From Agelaius tricolor (taxonomy: Eukaryota; Chordata; Aves; Passeriformes; Icteridae): a stretch of 64,000 nt of DNA. Both the position numbers and the translations under genes were made by a program. The DNA lies in NCBI GenBank assembly GCA_023055355.1, contig JALJCS010000022.1:5999001-6063000 (forward strand), written 5' to 3'. Below, one piece after another: positions 12,741 through 24,985 of this stretch. The notes beneath the pieces are model-generated. The model was not told the origin of the DNA. It searched no databases and saw only the letters and a list, made by a program, of their open reading frames with translations. The first letter of the stretch is position 1. Each line of letters begins with the position of its first letter.

Positions 12741-15700
12741 TCGAGAGATAATTTATATATGAGGTGCACACAGGCACACACGTGCCCACACCCATGCACA
12801 TGCATTTAAATAAAGTATATTTTTCAAGTGTATATTTTATTGCACTCTAAGGGTCAGAAAGGAATACTCTAGTATTTAATCATATTTTTGCCTTGCATTA
12901 AGTTCTGGTGTGTTTTAGTGGGTGACAGATTAGGCTATGCTACATCAGGAATAGATAAAGATCACCCCTTTTCCATATCACATTTTTATTTCTAGAGATA
13001 GTCATGACTTTTTCTAAAAAAAAAACCCACAAAACAAGCCTTTTGTCAGAAAATGCTGATTTCTTGGCATCAAGGCTTTCTATGGAAAATGTTTATGTTT
13101 TTGCATTTTTAATTAAATAGGTTTTTTTAATTGTTGGAACATAAGTTTCAAAACAAAAAAATTCCAGATTTTCAGTTCAAAACAAGATTGTTTGAAATGT
13201 ACGTTAATTAGCATACAAAAATAACAATCCCAGTACTAAAATGAAATGTCTCAGAATGATCAAAACACAAACAGGTTTCTACAGCCCTGAAGTGATATAA
13301 TTTTTTTGCTTTACAGAAGTTTTCAGGCTTTTCATTGTTTGTCAAAATGAGAAAAAAAATATTTTTTTTAAATACACAAGAGATTAGGAGAACATTATTT
13401 TGCCCAATTTGAAAATACTGCTCAGGCTAAGCAGGAATATCAGAGGCTGGACAGAATAAATGAATAAATACATTAAAAATAATAGATCAAAGCAATCTGG
13501 TTTTGAGCAAGAAAGCACTTCCAATTTAAGGGTCAGCATTTTTGACAGACATATACAAATATTCACATGTGTATTAAAATAAAACCTGTGGGATATATAG
13601 ATCTATCCACATATGCACATCCACCCTCTCTAATCACCTTATTTGATTTTTGCAGTTGGCTTTTTCTTTTCCACAGCGATGTGCTGCACAAATTTCATGT
13701 AGAAACTTCATAGCTAAAACAATCACCACAAAAACCTGGGTTAATGATTAACTCTGAATGAAGAGTTATAAGCACTCATCAAGGTAATACATGATACAAC
13801 TTAGCCATTTCCTTTCTCTTTTCAGCTTTTCAAAAGGGGCAAGGGAGCATGAAGAATAAAGCCAGGCATCCTTATTTGGTTGAAATAATAGCCAGTATAC
13901 CAGAACTTCAGACAAATCCTTCTTGCTTTCTTTCAGCGGCCTCAACCATTTTGATCTCATTTCATCATTGAATGGACCCCTTAACAGAGAGTGACCCCAT
14001 ATTTTAGGACTGAAAACATACACCTTGTTAGTGTGAGTTTATTTTTTTGTTGTTTGAAAAGTGGGCAAATGTAGTCAAAGCTCTCACAAAACATCACAAG
14101 AGGCTCTTTCTTCTTTCATGGCACACTGAACATGTAAAGTAATCATTGTTTACAATACAGAGGCAGATAGCAAAGACATGTTTGTTGTCTCACGCTGTAT
14201 CTTATTATGCATTAGATTTTGATTTCAGTTGCTTTGCCTTTCCGTGTTATTTTAATTTTGAATGATGATGACTGAAGGGGAAAAAAAAAAAAAAAAGGAA
14301 CAGAAAAGACAGGATGTGTCAGCAAGACCCGTGGTCCCCTCACTGGGAGCACGCGTAGGCGGGACCTGGAGCGCGGTGCTCGGCACTGGGCACCTCATTA
14401 CCACAGGCAAATTGGAGGAGCCAGGGATGGCTGAGGGCAGGATGAGGAGAAAGATTAAAAGACTGAAATATGTATAGACAGGGCAAGTGACGGGGCAGCC
14501 CTGCTCCCCACGCACTGCAGGGAGGGGAATCCTTTCCAGGAAGGCTGAGGGACTCTGCTGGGGAGAAATGGAGGGATACAGAGCAGAAGGGAGACACAAG
14601 GGAAGCCTCAGGAGCTTCTGGGTTTGGCTGTGAAAGAACAGTGAGCGTCCTCAAAGAAGCTGCAGAAAGTCCTTCCTTGGGGATGTTTCAGTGGAGCTGA
14701 GCTGAGCGTGACAAAATTCCCAGAGGGAGAAATCCTGACGATGCCCTGGGTGCATCAGCAAGGCATTCACACTCCTGCCTTTTGTTTCTCTCTCCCCCTT
14801 AGTTGGCTTTTTGCTTGTTTACTCAGAGAGTTCATAATTTGAAGCTTCTTGATACTAAAATTCAAATGCCTTTTATGTGCTCTGAAGGACATTTACTACC
14901 AGCCAGGGAACTCTCATTCCACAAAAGCCTCATCAATTCTTCTCTCAAATGTGGAGAAGTTCAGCATGGGGTGTTCAGAGCAGCAGTAACTGACTTTTTG
15001 CCTTTTTACTTCCCCAGAGGATCTAGTTCAAGCAGAGATGGAGTTTCTAAGAGGGTTCCCGTGCTTGACTCCAAGACTGACTTTTGTTTGACCAGTAGAC
15101 AAGACCATGCCACGAGTTCTCCTGGAACTGCATCCCTCAAAGTGCTGCCAAGGATGCTGCCAGCCACAGGCAGCACTGACCAGGATGTGTTTAAATACTG
15201 CAGTCATGTGGGTAAATTTAGGATATATACTGAGACTGAAACTGTCTTATGCAGGGCAGAAGAAAGATAACAATGGAAGCTTTGGAGTAAAAAATTGCTT
15301 GAAAGGACTTTGAATGTTACTGATTTTTTTTTTCTTTAAAAAATTTCAATTTTTTTCAACCATCTCAAGTGAGCATATTAGATGAAGAGGATTAGCATAA
15401 GAAATATGACTCAATGCAAAACTTGTAAATATTGAGCAAAAACTGACAATTAACCAGGAATGAAAAAGTAAAATATAGTTACAAAGGAAAAAACAGTTAA
15501 AAATTAATTGAAATTACCCCCAAATTAAGGACATTCACTAATGTAAAACCCAAATATTTGGAGATAGGGGAAAGGAGAGATCCGACATCTGCATACAGAT
15601 GTTGATAAACAGATAGAAAACTAAATGAGAGCTGTGTGTGAGTGACCCAGGAGCCTTGCTTCCAAAAATTACAAAGGAAAGGCTCATACAGATGTCAGCA

Positions 15701-16715
15701 GACTGGATCAGGCCCCAAGCCTTAAGTGGACAATCCAGAATATTACAAATCACTCCTGGGATCAAGCTGCATCGATGTCATCTAATTACAGATAAAACTA
15801 CAGAGTATTTAACATCTCGTTAATTTAAATACCTGGGGCCATATCATGGCATCAATTTTTAAGTAGATGTCCCCATTGATATCAAAGAGGAGTTCACACA
15901 ATGCAGCCCACGCAGCTGAACCTTGAGGGACAAAGCAGACAAAGGGAGGTGGAGAGGGAGAAGCAACAAAATATTCCCCTTTCTTCCACTCCCTTTTCCA
16001 ATCTCTTCCCTTTCTCTATCATTGGCTCAGTTGCCTGTACATTTTGGCAGTTGGTTCCTGAGTGTGACTTCTATAGGCATCATTCCATAGGCATGATGCT
16101 GAGCCATGTTCTCGAGATGAGGATCCTCAAGTTCAGTTTTAAGCTCCCTTACCAAAATGACGTATTTAATTGTGGGAGGGTTATCACATTTCTCTTTCAA
16201 GCTGTCAGAGGTTGTCAGAAAGATTACAGATTTTAACACTTGTTCTGTTTTGTTTGGTTTTGTTTCTGATCCTGACTAGAAAAATGAGAGAAAACGCAGA
16301 TACTGACATTAGATATGTCAGACAATGCTTCAGAATTTTCCTGACAAAAACTGGGTTCTTTAAAAAAACATTTTTTAAATTAGGTTTTTAATATTTCTAA
16401 GCTTTCATTTTTAATTTTTTTCCCCAAAAAAATCTCTCTCAAGTGAAACGAAACAGAAATAATGCCACTTTTATTTCTTGAGAATCAGAAGATTTCAAAC
16501 ACCTGGGATTTTTATTTTTGCCACTCTTCTTCTGTTTTCTTTTTTTCCTTACTATCAGCTAGTACAGATTTATACTATCTTTGCTATTGTAGTGGTTATA
16601 GTCTCCCCATCATCTCCCATTTTCCTTTGAATATTTTTCTGCTCTTTTTTTTTTTCCCCTGGCAGAGAAATCTCTTTCAGAAGTTAAAAAAGTGTTAAGA
16701 GGAATAAAACAGACT
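12741..16715. other. AT-rich non-coding sequence; minor CpG patch at 14351-14383
   Basis: Mostly AT-rich unique sequence. An A16 tract lies at about 14281-14296, followed by a GC-rich patch with six CpGs at 14351-14383. The open frame at 14803-15270 on the plus strand (155 codons) has no recognisable domain and no splice context. I support no gene here. Confidence 0.6.
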
Positions 16716-16860
16716 GACCAAATGGTTGAGGCTGGAAGGGACCTCTGCAGGTTATCTGTCCAACTCTGAAACAAAAGATGACACAACAGGCTTTTTGGAC
16801 AGCATTTTTCTTCCTAATCAAGCTCCAAGAAATAAGAACAGTGCCAAGGCACTTTATAGG
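16716..16860 (-). mobile_element. CR1 LINE 3'-end fragment, short
   Basis: The plus strand reads 'aatggttgaggctggaaggg' followed by 'acctctgcaggttatctgtc', the hallmark reverse complement of an avian CR1 3' end (typically a 'ggaagggacctctggaggtcatc' type phrase). The element's 3' end is at the low coordinate, so it lies on the minus strand. Homology is clear for the first 55 bases or so. After about 16775 it is only suggestive, resting on a phrase near 16838, so the right boundary is uncertain. Confidence 0.8.
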
Positions 16861-19800
16861 ATGAAATTATTTTTTGCATTTTTTTGTCCAGCTACTCCTG
16901 GTAACCTGTGATAACAACAGGACAGGTGTGCAAGTCTCATAAACCTGTTATGTTTGGCTTCAGTGAACCTGTTCACTGCTGCACCAGTGGAAGGCCTGTT
17001 CTTATTTAGTGTAACAGCAATACTACCCACTGTGCCTGAGCCTATGTTTCAAAACAGGTTGAGGTGTTTGCCCTTTAGTTTGCCCTTAAAAAGTGCACAT
17101 GAACACACATCAGATTGTGGCCATGAGTTTTCTGCTGAGTCCAGTGACTGTTCACAGACATAAAATTAAACCCAGGTTGAAGTACCTTGCTAATCAAACC
17201 TTAAAATCAATATAACCGCATGGACTTGATACAGCTTCCACTTTAGCTGGAACCAGACACTAAAATGTGCTCAGATTGTTATAAAAGAAGGAATTTGGTC
17301 TTTATCAAGAAATAGAAACACCTTTTTTGTTATTTAGTTCTACACCTTAGAAGAACAAAATACAGAAAGCTCTGTGAGGTGTACCACATCCTAATCTTGA
17401 AGAATCTTTGCCTAAGACCTTGAGGAGGTTAAGATACCTTATGCTGAAACACCCTTTCTCTCCAAATGGGAATTTATTCCAGGGCCTTCATTAAAGCTGA
17501 AGGATTCAGCTCTTATCAGGTAATAATACTAAGGTGTCACTAACAAAGTAGTTAACGGAATGGATGGTGGCAGAAAGGCCACGCTGCAAGAATACGACAT
17601 TTCCTTTGACTCTCTAGACTTCTGCTTTGCAAGTAAAATTTCCACAGTAACTCAGATGCCACATTCTTTTTCTTTTTTGATATTAAGAATATTTCACTAC
17701 TACTATAATAAATCTCACTGCCTCTATTGGGCAGTTACCAGGAATAAGTTTTCTCTGGCTATCTTAGGAGAGTTTCATGTTCCCTAACTTCTGTGTTTCA
17801 TCAATTTTGGACTTCTGCTTTCTGCAAAGACCAAAATGCTGAATCTGAATCAAAGCCTCTCCAAAGGGTACCCAGAACTCATGGGCTGCAAGGAGGTGTC
17901 AAGTGACTTTGTCACCCCAGACTAAAATTTTTTGGATTTTCTCAAATGTTTCTGAAGCTGTTTTGGAAAGTTTAATCATTAGAATATTTTTCACTTCCTT
18001 TACATCTTCATTAATTTTGAACTAAAGAACAAAATGCATTGGTGTAAAAATTCAAAACCAATTAGTGATTTGGGTCCTTTTAGTTTAGGGCATGAAGAAA
18101 TTAATTCAGCATATGTTGAAAGTCCTCAGGCTTTGCAGAAATCTTACACCTTTCAGAAATCACTAGGGATGCTTCCAAATATGTTAGGAATGTGAAAAAT
18201 AAATGCATTATACTATTAAATGTGGAGGAGAAAATACCCAATGGCAGAAACCCAAACCTTGTCTGTTTTCCAGGACAAAAATACTGGCATCTGAGGTTAA
18301 ATTCTTGGCTAAAAATCCCATTCTATTTTTAGATCCAGTTTTAATTTTGATCCTAAAAGATTCCTCTTTTTTTTTTTTTTTCCTTTTCATATTTCTCCAA
18401 GGTTGTAAGAACAGAGTCACAAATATTTTGCAATGTGAAATCCATGGTTTAAAAATAGCAACAGGGCCCAAGTGCACAAGAGAGAATCAGAAAGTTGCAC
18501 AAATCAGACCCAGTCTTTGGAAGCTGACAGAGCCTTTCCATTGACTTCATCACGTTTGGAGCAGGACCTAACGTAGGAGGTTTTTACTTTTATTGGACAT
18601 TTAGGGCTTATTTTGGAACATGTCAGTAAGTGGTAGGATGGAATTAATTTGAACAGAAAGAAAACTCAAAACAGCCCCATAGAGAAACTGAAGCATTTAA
18701 AGAAATGGGCAGCAGGGTGAGGCCAAGATTACAGCAAGGACAGAGACCACAAGAAGAGGCTGCTGAAGTAAATACTTGAACAATACAGAAAAAAAAACTC
18801 TTAAGTGATGACACAGGTAGCGCAAGATCCACAGAAAAGGAAAAAAGTGCAGAGAGAACATTAAGTGAAAAACTCAGGAAATGGAACAAAGGAAGAAAGG
18901 CAGAGATTCAAAGGTCACCTAGGAAAGTTTCTGAGTTGTCTGTATACAAATGCAACAAGCGTAACAAAGGAACCAGGGAAACAGAGACCAAGAGACAACT
19001 CAGATGGGATTCGATTGATCACTCCTTCCATGAACACTTCTAGGTATTTATTGAATGACATTTAGGTGTACAAGCAGCTGCAGACACATAAAATAGTACC
19101 AAGTGTTCCAAAATTACATCCAGGTTTGCATCATCTGCTGGGTGTCCCTGTGCCACTGCCTGTGGTGACAAAGGAGTGGAAAAGGATGGTGGAGTACCTG
19201 AAACTGGGAAAACCTACAGGACACAGGGCTATGTGCTAAGGAGCAACCTCTGGTCCAGTGACCTCCCTGTGGGACTTCCAGCACCCCAGGTAGCCCAGCA
19301 CTGTCCGTGGAAACACCCTTCTTCCTACCCACTTTCCCCTAAAATAACTATTTTTGTAGTAGACACACTTTCAGGCTCCCTGCTCTGTTCTGAGTGGAGA
19401 AATCAAAGTCCAGCCATCAGGAACTCTCCTTCAAAGTCCTCACTACTCCTTCCTCCCCAGATGTATTAACTATGAAAATGAGGTAATTAGTCACAGCTTG
19501 GTTGGACACAGCCATAGGGGATTGCAGGGGGCCCTGTGGCTCCTGTATATGAAGAGAGGTAGTTACTCCTTGGGACTGTGGTACCAGGAAGTTTGCAGCC
19601 CTTTGAGGAGGGTTATCTCTCAAATCTGCTTAATTGAGACACTGGCAAATGAAAAGCCTGGAAAGATGGGCAATGGTGCACCACAGAGTGTGCCCTCTGC
19701 AAGCAGCAGTCATGTAGCCTGTAGCCAAAAATAGGGTTGCAATCAAAGGGAAAGTTTGTGGATTAATCTTCTTGCAGTGTAACCATGAGCACCTGTGCAG

Positions 19801-22240
19801 TAATTTCTACTCCTCAATATGTGTTGACAACTGTATTTGAATTTGAATGTCCTCTGACTTCCGTCTTCCAAAGGGAAATTTTTATTTTATAGGGGTACTT
19901 CTGAGAAGGGTACTTCTGCATGTAGTATATGTGTCAGCTCTCTGTATTTCAAGAAAAGCTGTATCTTAAGCTCATGGTGCCACATTAATTAAGCATGGCA
20001 TTCCCAAAAAATAACAGTCATTCCTCAGTTGCAGTGTTTTTACAAACAATGGAGATGTGAGGTCTTGCATGGCTCAGTTTTCTGCTGTGACTCCGTTTTA
20101 CCACCATGAGAGGGGCAGCAATGGGAGCTGCTGCTGCAACTGATGGAGCATTGCACCAGCCTTGCTTCCAGGCATGGCACTGCCAGATTCCAGGGCTCTA
20201 TGGAAAGGACACTTTCTCATGTGGCTCTTCAGTCCACACTGTGATGAGCTCACCCAGCTACCCAAGATCCCAGGGTTGTGTGCCACATGTGATGGAGAAC
20301 TACCCAAAGTGCTCAGCTTCCCACAGTGGATTGCAGATATCAATCTCCCCACTACACCCAGCTTTCCTGGAAATTCAGCCTACACTTTTGCATCTGTATT
20401 CAACACCTTTAACCTTTGTGTCTAATTCTCAGGATACCAAAACAAAATCCCTAGTTCCTGAAGCACTGGGGGCTCTTAGCACCATTGATTTGAATTCCAG
20501 ATGCCTTCACCCTCTCTTAAAAGCAACAAACTTTCTACTGAAGGAAATCTTACAGCTTTTACCAAGCTTTCCTGGCTTTTTAAATCTAATAAACAGAAGC
20601 ATGTTACTTAAAGGAATCAGTCTGCATCTAATAACTGCACCTCCCTCTCTTGGCTGGAGATAATGTTTTCCTCCTTTGTTTCCTAAAGATTTGGTTGACA
20701 CATTCCTTAATTTAGTGATTGTCAATAATTTTTGAGTAAGTTGGTTGCTGACCTACAGACTCCTTGTTCTAAGTATAACAGTCACCTCTAGTTTAAAAAA
20801 GACTCCTCCACATCTACTGCCTTTAATCCTGACTATCTGTGGTTCACAAAAAGTAATTGGGTCCAAGAAACTGGCTATTTTTGTTCTACCTTTTTGGGGC
20901 TTGAACATTGAAGAAGTTTTTTTTAAACACTGTATTTTTAAAATTTCCCAGAGCATCTGGAACCTGGGATAGATTTTTAAGTGCATGTCTAATATACAAC
21001 TATGGAATTAGATTCCTTATTCACTGTTAAATATTTTTTAGAACAGAGGAAGTGAGAGTCAGCACTGACACAGATATGCATATGTGACCTCTCTCCACCA
21101 ACATAATTAAAACTTCTTAGTAAATGTGTTGCATACAGTAATTCAATTTTCAATAAACACATTTAAAAGGCACTGTACATTTCCTGTACAAAATCTTTTT
21201 AAGAACAACAATTCATGTATTTTGAGATAGAATTTTGGCAATAGTCCACTTTGATCTGTGGAATATCATCCCCTGATTTTTTTTCTGACAGGTCCTGAAA
21301 GCAAGAAAGTAAATTTTCTTAAATGAGTCAAGTATGAGAGAAGCAAGACTCACTCAGCAACCCATCCCATGGAAAAAAACACATCAGGATAACTGTGGTG
21401 AAGTGATTCTGACCCCTTGCTTTTGGGATATTAACGACAGACAGGCTTGTCTAGCACATAAAGCATTTGAAACAGAACATGGAGGCTGTTCAAGCTGATG
21501 GTGATTCAGACACATCAATGAACTCTGATCATATTCATCAAGTGCAGAAAGCCCCCAGCCACCAGCTGACAAGGACATTAACATCTGTGCCTTGCCTGCA
21601 AGAAGCTGTATCATCACGAAAAGGGAGTTCCTCATATTTTAATGAGTCTGGCTAAACACATTTTATGCTCAAGAGAGGAGTATAAGCTAAGAAGGACCTG
21701 TTGGCCCAGGTGATTTCAAAAACAATTTTTGGCAAGGAATCTTTCTAGAAGAGGAATGAAAAAGCAAAGTTATTGTGTCTGCTCCCTTAAAAAGAGGTAG
21801 ACTGGGGAGGGGAGAGTGAAAGCAGAATGAGAGAGGGGGTACAGAGAGCCAGGGTTGGAGCAGAAACTATAAACTGAAGAATCATGGTATTATGTTTCCT
21901 CATGTGGAAAAGGGAGGAGCCATCACCTTGATGGCCTGGCAAGATGTTTCATGCCTGTAAGTGTTGAGTTTCTCCTTGACAGGTGGTGAATGGTGACTGC
22001 TAGCAGAGCAGTGTACCCCACAGGGGAAATGCCATGGCCTTCTCCATACTCAGCACTGGAGCCAGTGCTCCTCTGTGCATTTCCCTCTAGGAAATGCCAC
22101 CAATCTCTTGCTTCCCATACAATGATGTCATGTACCTCAAACCAGTTGTGATCACTTCAATTCTCCTTCTTCTAAAGCTGTGATAATTAAATTGGGAGGA
22201 ATTTTGTTTCTATACTTCTTGATGTGTGTATTGCAGGTAG
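16861..22240. other. Unique non-coding sequence, no gene seen
   Basis: About 5.4 kb with no supported gene. The longest open frame, 20106-20663 plus (185 codons), begins with an alanine-rich stretch but has no domain, and its second half is unlike any family I know. A T16 tract lies at about 18366-18381. I cannot name any repeat here. Confidence 0.6.
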
Positions 22241-22823
22241 AGCTTGGGAGACATCCCAGGAAACACTGGGCTGAACTGGGTTGGAGTTAATTTCCTTCAC
22301 AGTGACTGGTATGGGGCTGTGTCTTGGATTTGTCCTGGAAAGAGTGTTGATGACACAGAGATGTTGCTGTTACTGCTGAGCAGTGCCTACACAGAGCCAA
22401 GGCCTTTTCTGCTCCTCACCCACCCCACCAATGTTAACAAGGAGCTGAAGGGGATGTAGCCAGGACAGCTGACCCCAGCTGACCACAGGGGTAGTCCAGA
22501 CCAGAGTTATGCTCAGTGTGTAAAGCTGGGGGGAGAAGAAGGAAGTGGGGCTGCTGGGAGTGATGGTGTTTGTCTTCCCTAGAAACCTTTAGGTGTAATG
22601 GAGCCCCGCTCTCCTGAGCATGGCTGAATGCCTGACCACTGGAAATAGGAAACAAATTCCTTGTTATGCTTCATTTTTATGTGGCTTTTTCTTTCTCTGT
22701 TCAGCTTCTTTATCTCAACCCACAAGTTTTCTAAGATTTACTTTTCTGTTTCTCTCCCCCATCCCACTTGGAGAGGAAGGAATGGTTGCATGGCACTGAG
22801 TTGTTGTATGGGGTTAAACCACA
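22241..22823 (+). mobile_element. Solo LTR of an avian endogenous retrovirus
   Basis: This segment follows closely the word order of a very common bird LTR. It has 'ttggagttaatttccttcac' (22271), 'ggggctgtgtcttggatttg' (22314), 'ctgctgagcagtgcctacac' (22374), 'gacagctgaccccagctgac' (22465), the core-promoter region 'gctcagtgtgtaaagctggg' (22511), 'gatggtgtttgtcttcccta' (22562), 'ctttatctcaacccacaag' and 'ctctcccccatccca', and it ends with 'ggggttaaaccaca'. Orientation is plus. The TATA position reads tgtgtaaa instead of the usual tatataaa, so the promoter is probably weakened. No gag, pol or env remnant flanks it, so it is a solo LTR left by recombination. A GTAG tetramer directly precedes 22241 and also follows 22823. 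It may be part of the target duplication, but the 5' edge lacks a clear TG, so the start is approximate. The exact family name is not assigned. Confidence 0.85.
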
Positions 22824-23573
22824 GTAGTTTCTTAACACAGCAGCTCCACTGGCCTATTGATAATTTACATTCACATTTATCAATCCAGTAAGAGTTTCTT
22901 GGTGGCAGTGACAGCACTTCTCAGAGATGTAGCTTAGCCTGGGGCAGCTCCATTGCCTCCTGAACCAAACCACCACAGATTGGCATGGCTCCTCTACATC
23001 ACATGCAAGTACAGTTATATTTCTCAGCCTATCATTTTTCTTAAAAAAAATTATCTCATAATCCTGAAACTTGCTCTTTTTGTACACTTATAAGAGTTTG
23101 ATGGGGTACTAGATTTCAGTGAAAGTTCATTTGCCTTTGTTTTTTTGCTATTGTATTTGTTTCAAAAATCCCTTTGTCATCATTTTCACATTCTGTTTCC
23201 ATTCAAACAAAGAGCAGCTTTACATGGGGAAAGAAAAGGTCAGAGGTTACTTAGAGCATGCCAAAGAAAATAAAAGGGTAGCGCATCTACAAATGTTTTC
23301 ATCATTCTGGCCTGATTTTGCAATCTGGGACTATGCTCAGCTTTCACTAACATCACAATTTAGGGCATGCATCCCACTTGCAATTGTTTTCAATAGAAGG
23401 CAAAGGCAGATAGTTCCTTGAGATACTCAATCCTTTACAGATGCTTTATAGGACCACAGTAACCACAGAAAGTCCACATCCAAACTCCATGCTATTTTCT
23501 CTCACAGTTTGGAGCAGATTTGTTCCTGATTTCAACAAGAACTGTGCAAACTGTCTGAGGGAGTATTCAATTC
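22824..23573. other. Unique non-coding sequence
   Basis: No retroviral internal sequence follows the LTR. No gene or further repeat is recognised. Confidence 0.6.
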
Positions 23574-23661
23574 TACATAACACAATAACATAACGCAACA
23601 CAGCATATAACATAACATAACATACATAACATAACATAACACAACATAGCATAATATAACA
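23574..23661. repeat. Pentanucleotide (ATAAC)n satellite
   Basis: An imperfect tandem array of about 88 bases built on ATAAC (equivalently GTTAT), with interrupted units such as gcaac, acaac and atagc. On the minus strand it reads through as an open frame of C, Y, V, M and L codons, which explains the odd open frames there. They are not genes. Confidence 0.95.
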
Positions 23662-24785
23662 GCCTGTTGCCATGAAACTCCTTGCTGGGGCAGAACCCCG
23701 CTCCCACACACTGAACCAGAGATCTGCAGTTGCACACTTCACCCCTGATTTACTGGTGGAGTTTCCCAGATGCTGAGCACCATATAGCAGTATAAATTGT
23801 GCCACTGCTGCTAAACTTAAGAACTCTATTTTCAAGGACCAATGATTTTCACAAGCAATAAAGCTGAATGTAGTTAAACAACATCTAAATACAAGGTCAA
23901 ATACATTCAATATCCCCTTTGGCAGTGACTGAGCAGCATTTGTCTGTGTTTAGGGACTGGAAAAGAGCTTTGGAAAGACTTGGAGAAGTTCCTGTATTTT
24001 AGGAGAAAGGCAAAACATTTTCTTCACGAAGCCGATATTTTCAGCCCTCTTATCTCTGCATGCTGAGGTTTTATTTTCTTTCATTTTTCAAAGTGCGACT
24101 GCCTATAGAGGTGCAGGATCACGGCAGGATGCTGGGAAACGCTTGCTCTTTCTCTCAGACCCGGGGATATTCCCAGTTCACAAGTTGACCCAGCAAGATC
24201 CTGTTTAGGAAGTTGTCAAATTAGTGCACCTGAACCCCACGGCTCCATGTGCTCATTTAAAATGCTTTTTTACCAGATACTGCAGTATTAAATACAAGAC
24301 CCAGAACAAAGAACTCTTACTTGTGTCCTAAGAAATGACTTTCCTGAAAGCTGTGCATGGTCCTAGGTCTGTATTAAATTCCTCCTAAAGCTTGCCATCC
24401 AGTCCTCATGAAATCCAATCTCAAAAAGTTCACACATTCTGGAAGTGGGTCCTGAACATAATCACTCATGGTGAATTACTCACTGTGCAAATGTATGCAA
24501 ATGCATTCCCACCACTTAATCCAGGACCACAGATAGAGCTGAAAGTGTGCCTTGCTGAACAAGGAATATAAAGGGGTGGTGGCTGTCCTGCTTAGATTAA
24601 CTGTACATGCCAGGCACAGTTTGGTTATTGGATCAATATCATTCTGTGAGAAAAAAAATGAGTGGGTTGTGGAGCATCCATGATGCCTCCTTTATTTATT
24701 TATTTTCCAAGGTCCCATAGTTTCTCCCTCTTTCATTTGCTGGTATTTTTAGTGTGCTCAGGAATTATTTGGTAAGATATTCAAG
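23662..24785. other. Unique non-coding sequence; octamer-like motifs near 24490
   Basis: No gene supported. Around 24484-24506 the sequence 'gtgcaaatgtatgcaaatg' holds two GCAAAT cores, one a full ATGCAAAT octamer. Octamers are POU-factor sites, but occurrence by chance is quite possible. Confidence 0.5.
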
Positions 24786-24985
24786 ATTTCTAGTGGGATT
24801 TCTTGATAATGGACAGATTCTTTCTCTTCATAATGATAGCTGAGTTTCTTGAGAGCAAAGAGACACTTTGTTCTTTGTTCTCAAGGAGACAAACTGTTAT
24901 TTCTTTCCCTGAAGAAGCTTCTAATATGATGGGTGAAATATCAGGAATAATTAGACCAAATGGTGATGTAAATCCCACTAGAAAT
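24786..24985. mobile_element. 200-bp element with perfect 16-bp terminal inverted repeats (possible MITE)
   Basis: The left end 'atttctagtgggattt' (24786-24801) and the right end (24970-24985) are exact reverse complements over 16 bases and enclose a 200-bp segment. Inside, 24848-24860 and 24873-24885 form a second stem with 12 of 13 positions paired around a 12-base loop. Short size, terminal inverted repeats and no coding capacity fit a non-autonomous DNA transposon. No clear target-site duplication is visible at either edge, and I do not recognise the terminal sequence as a known superfamily. A chance or functional hairpin is therefore also possible. Confidence 0.4.

Noticed and set aside
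20106..20663. 185-codon plus-strand open frame starting with an alanine-rich stretch
   Set aside because: No domain, no splice or promoter context, and ordinary random-like composition. Overlapping minus-strand frames occur in the same place.
23446..23910. 154-codon minus-strand frame with a C/Y/V/M/L-rich run
   Set aside because: The run is a translation of the ATAAC satellite at 23574-23661, not a protein repeat.
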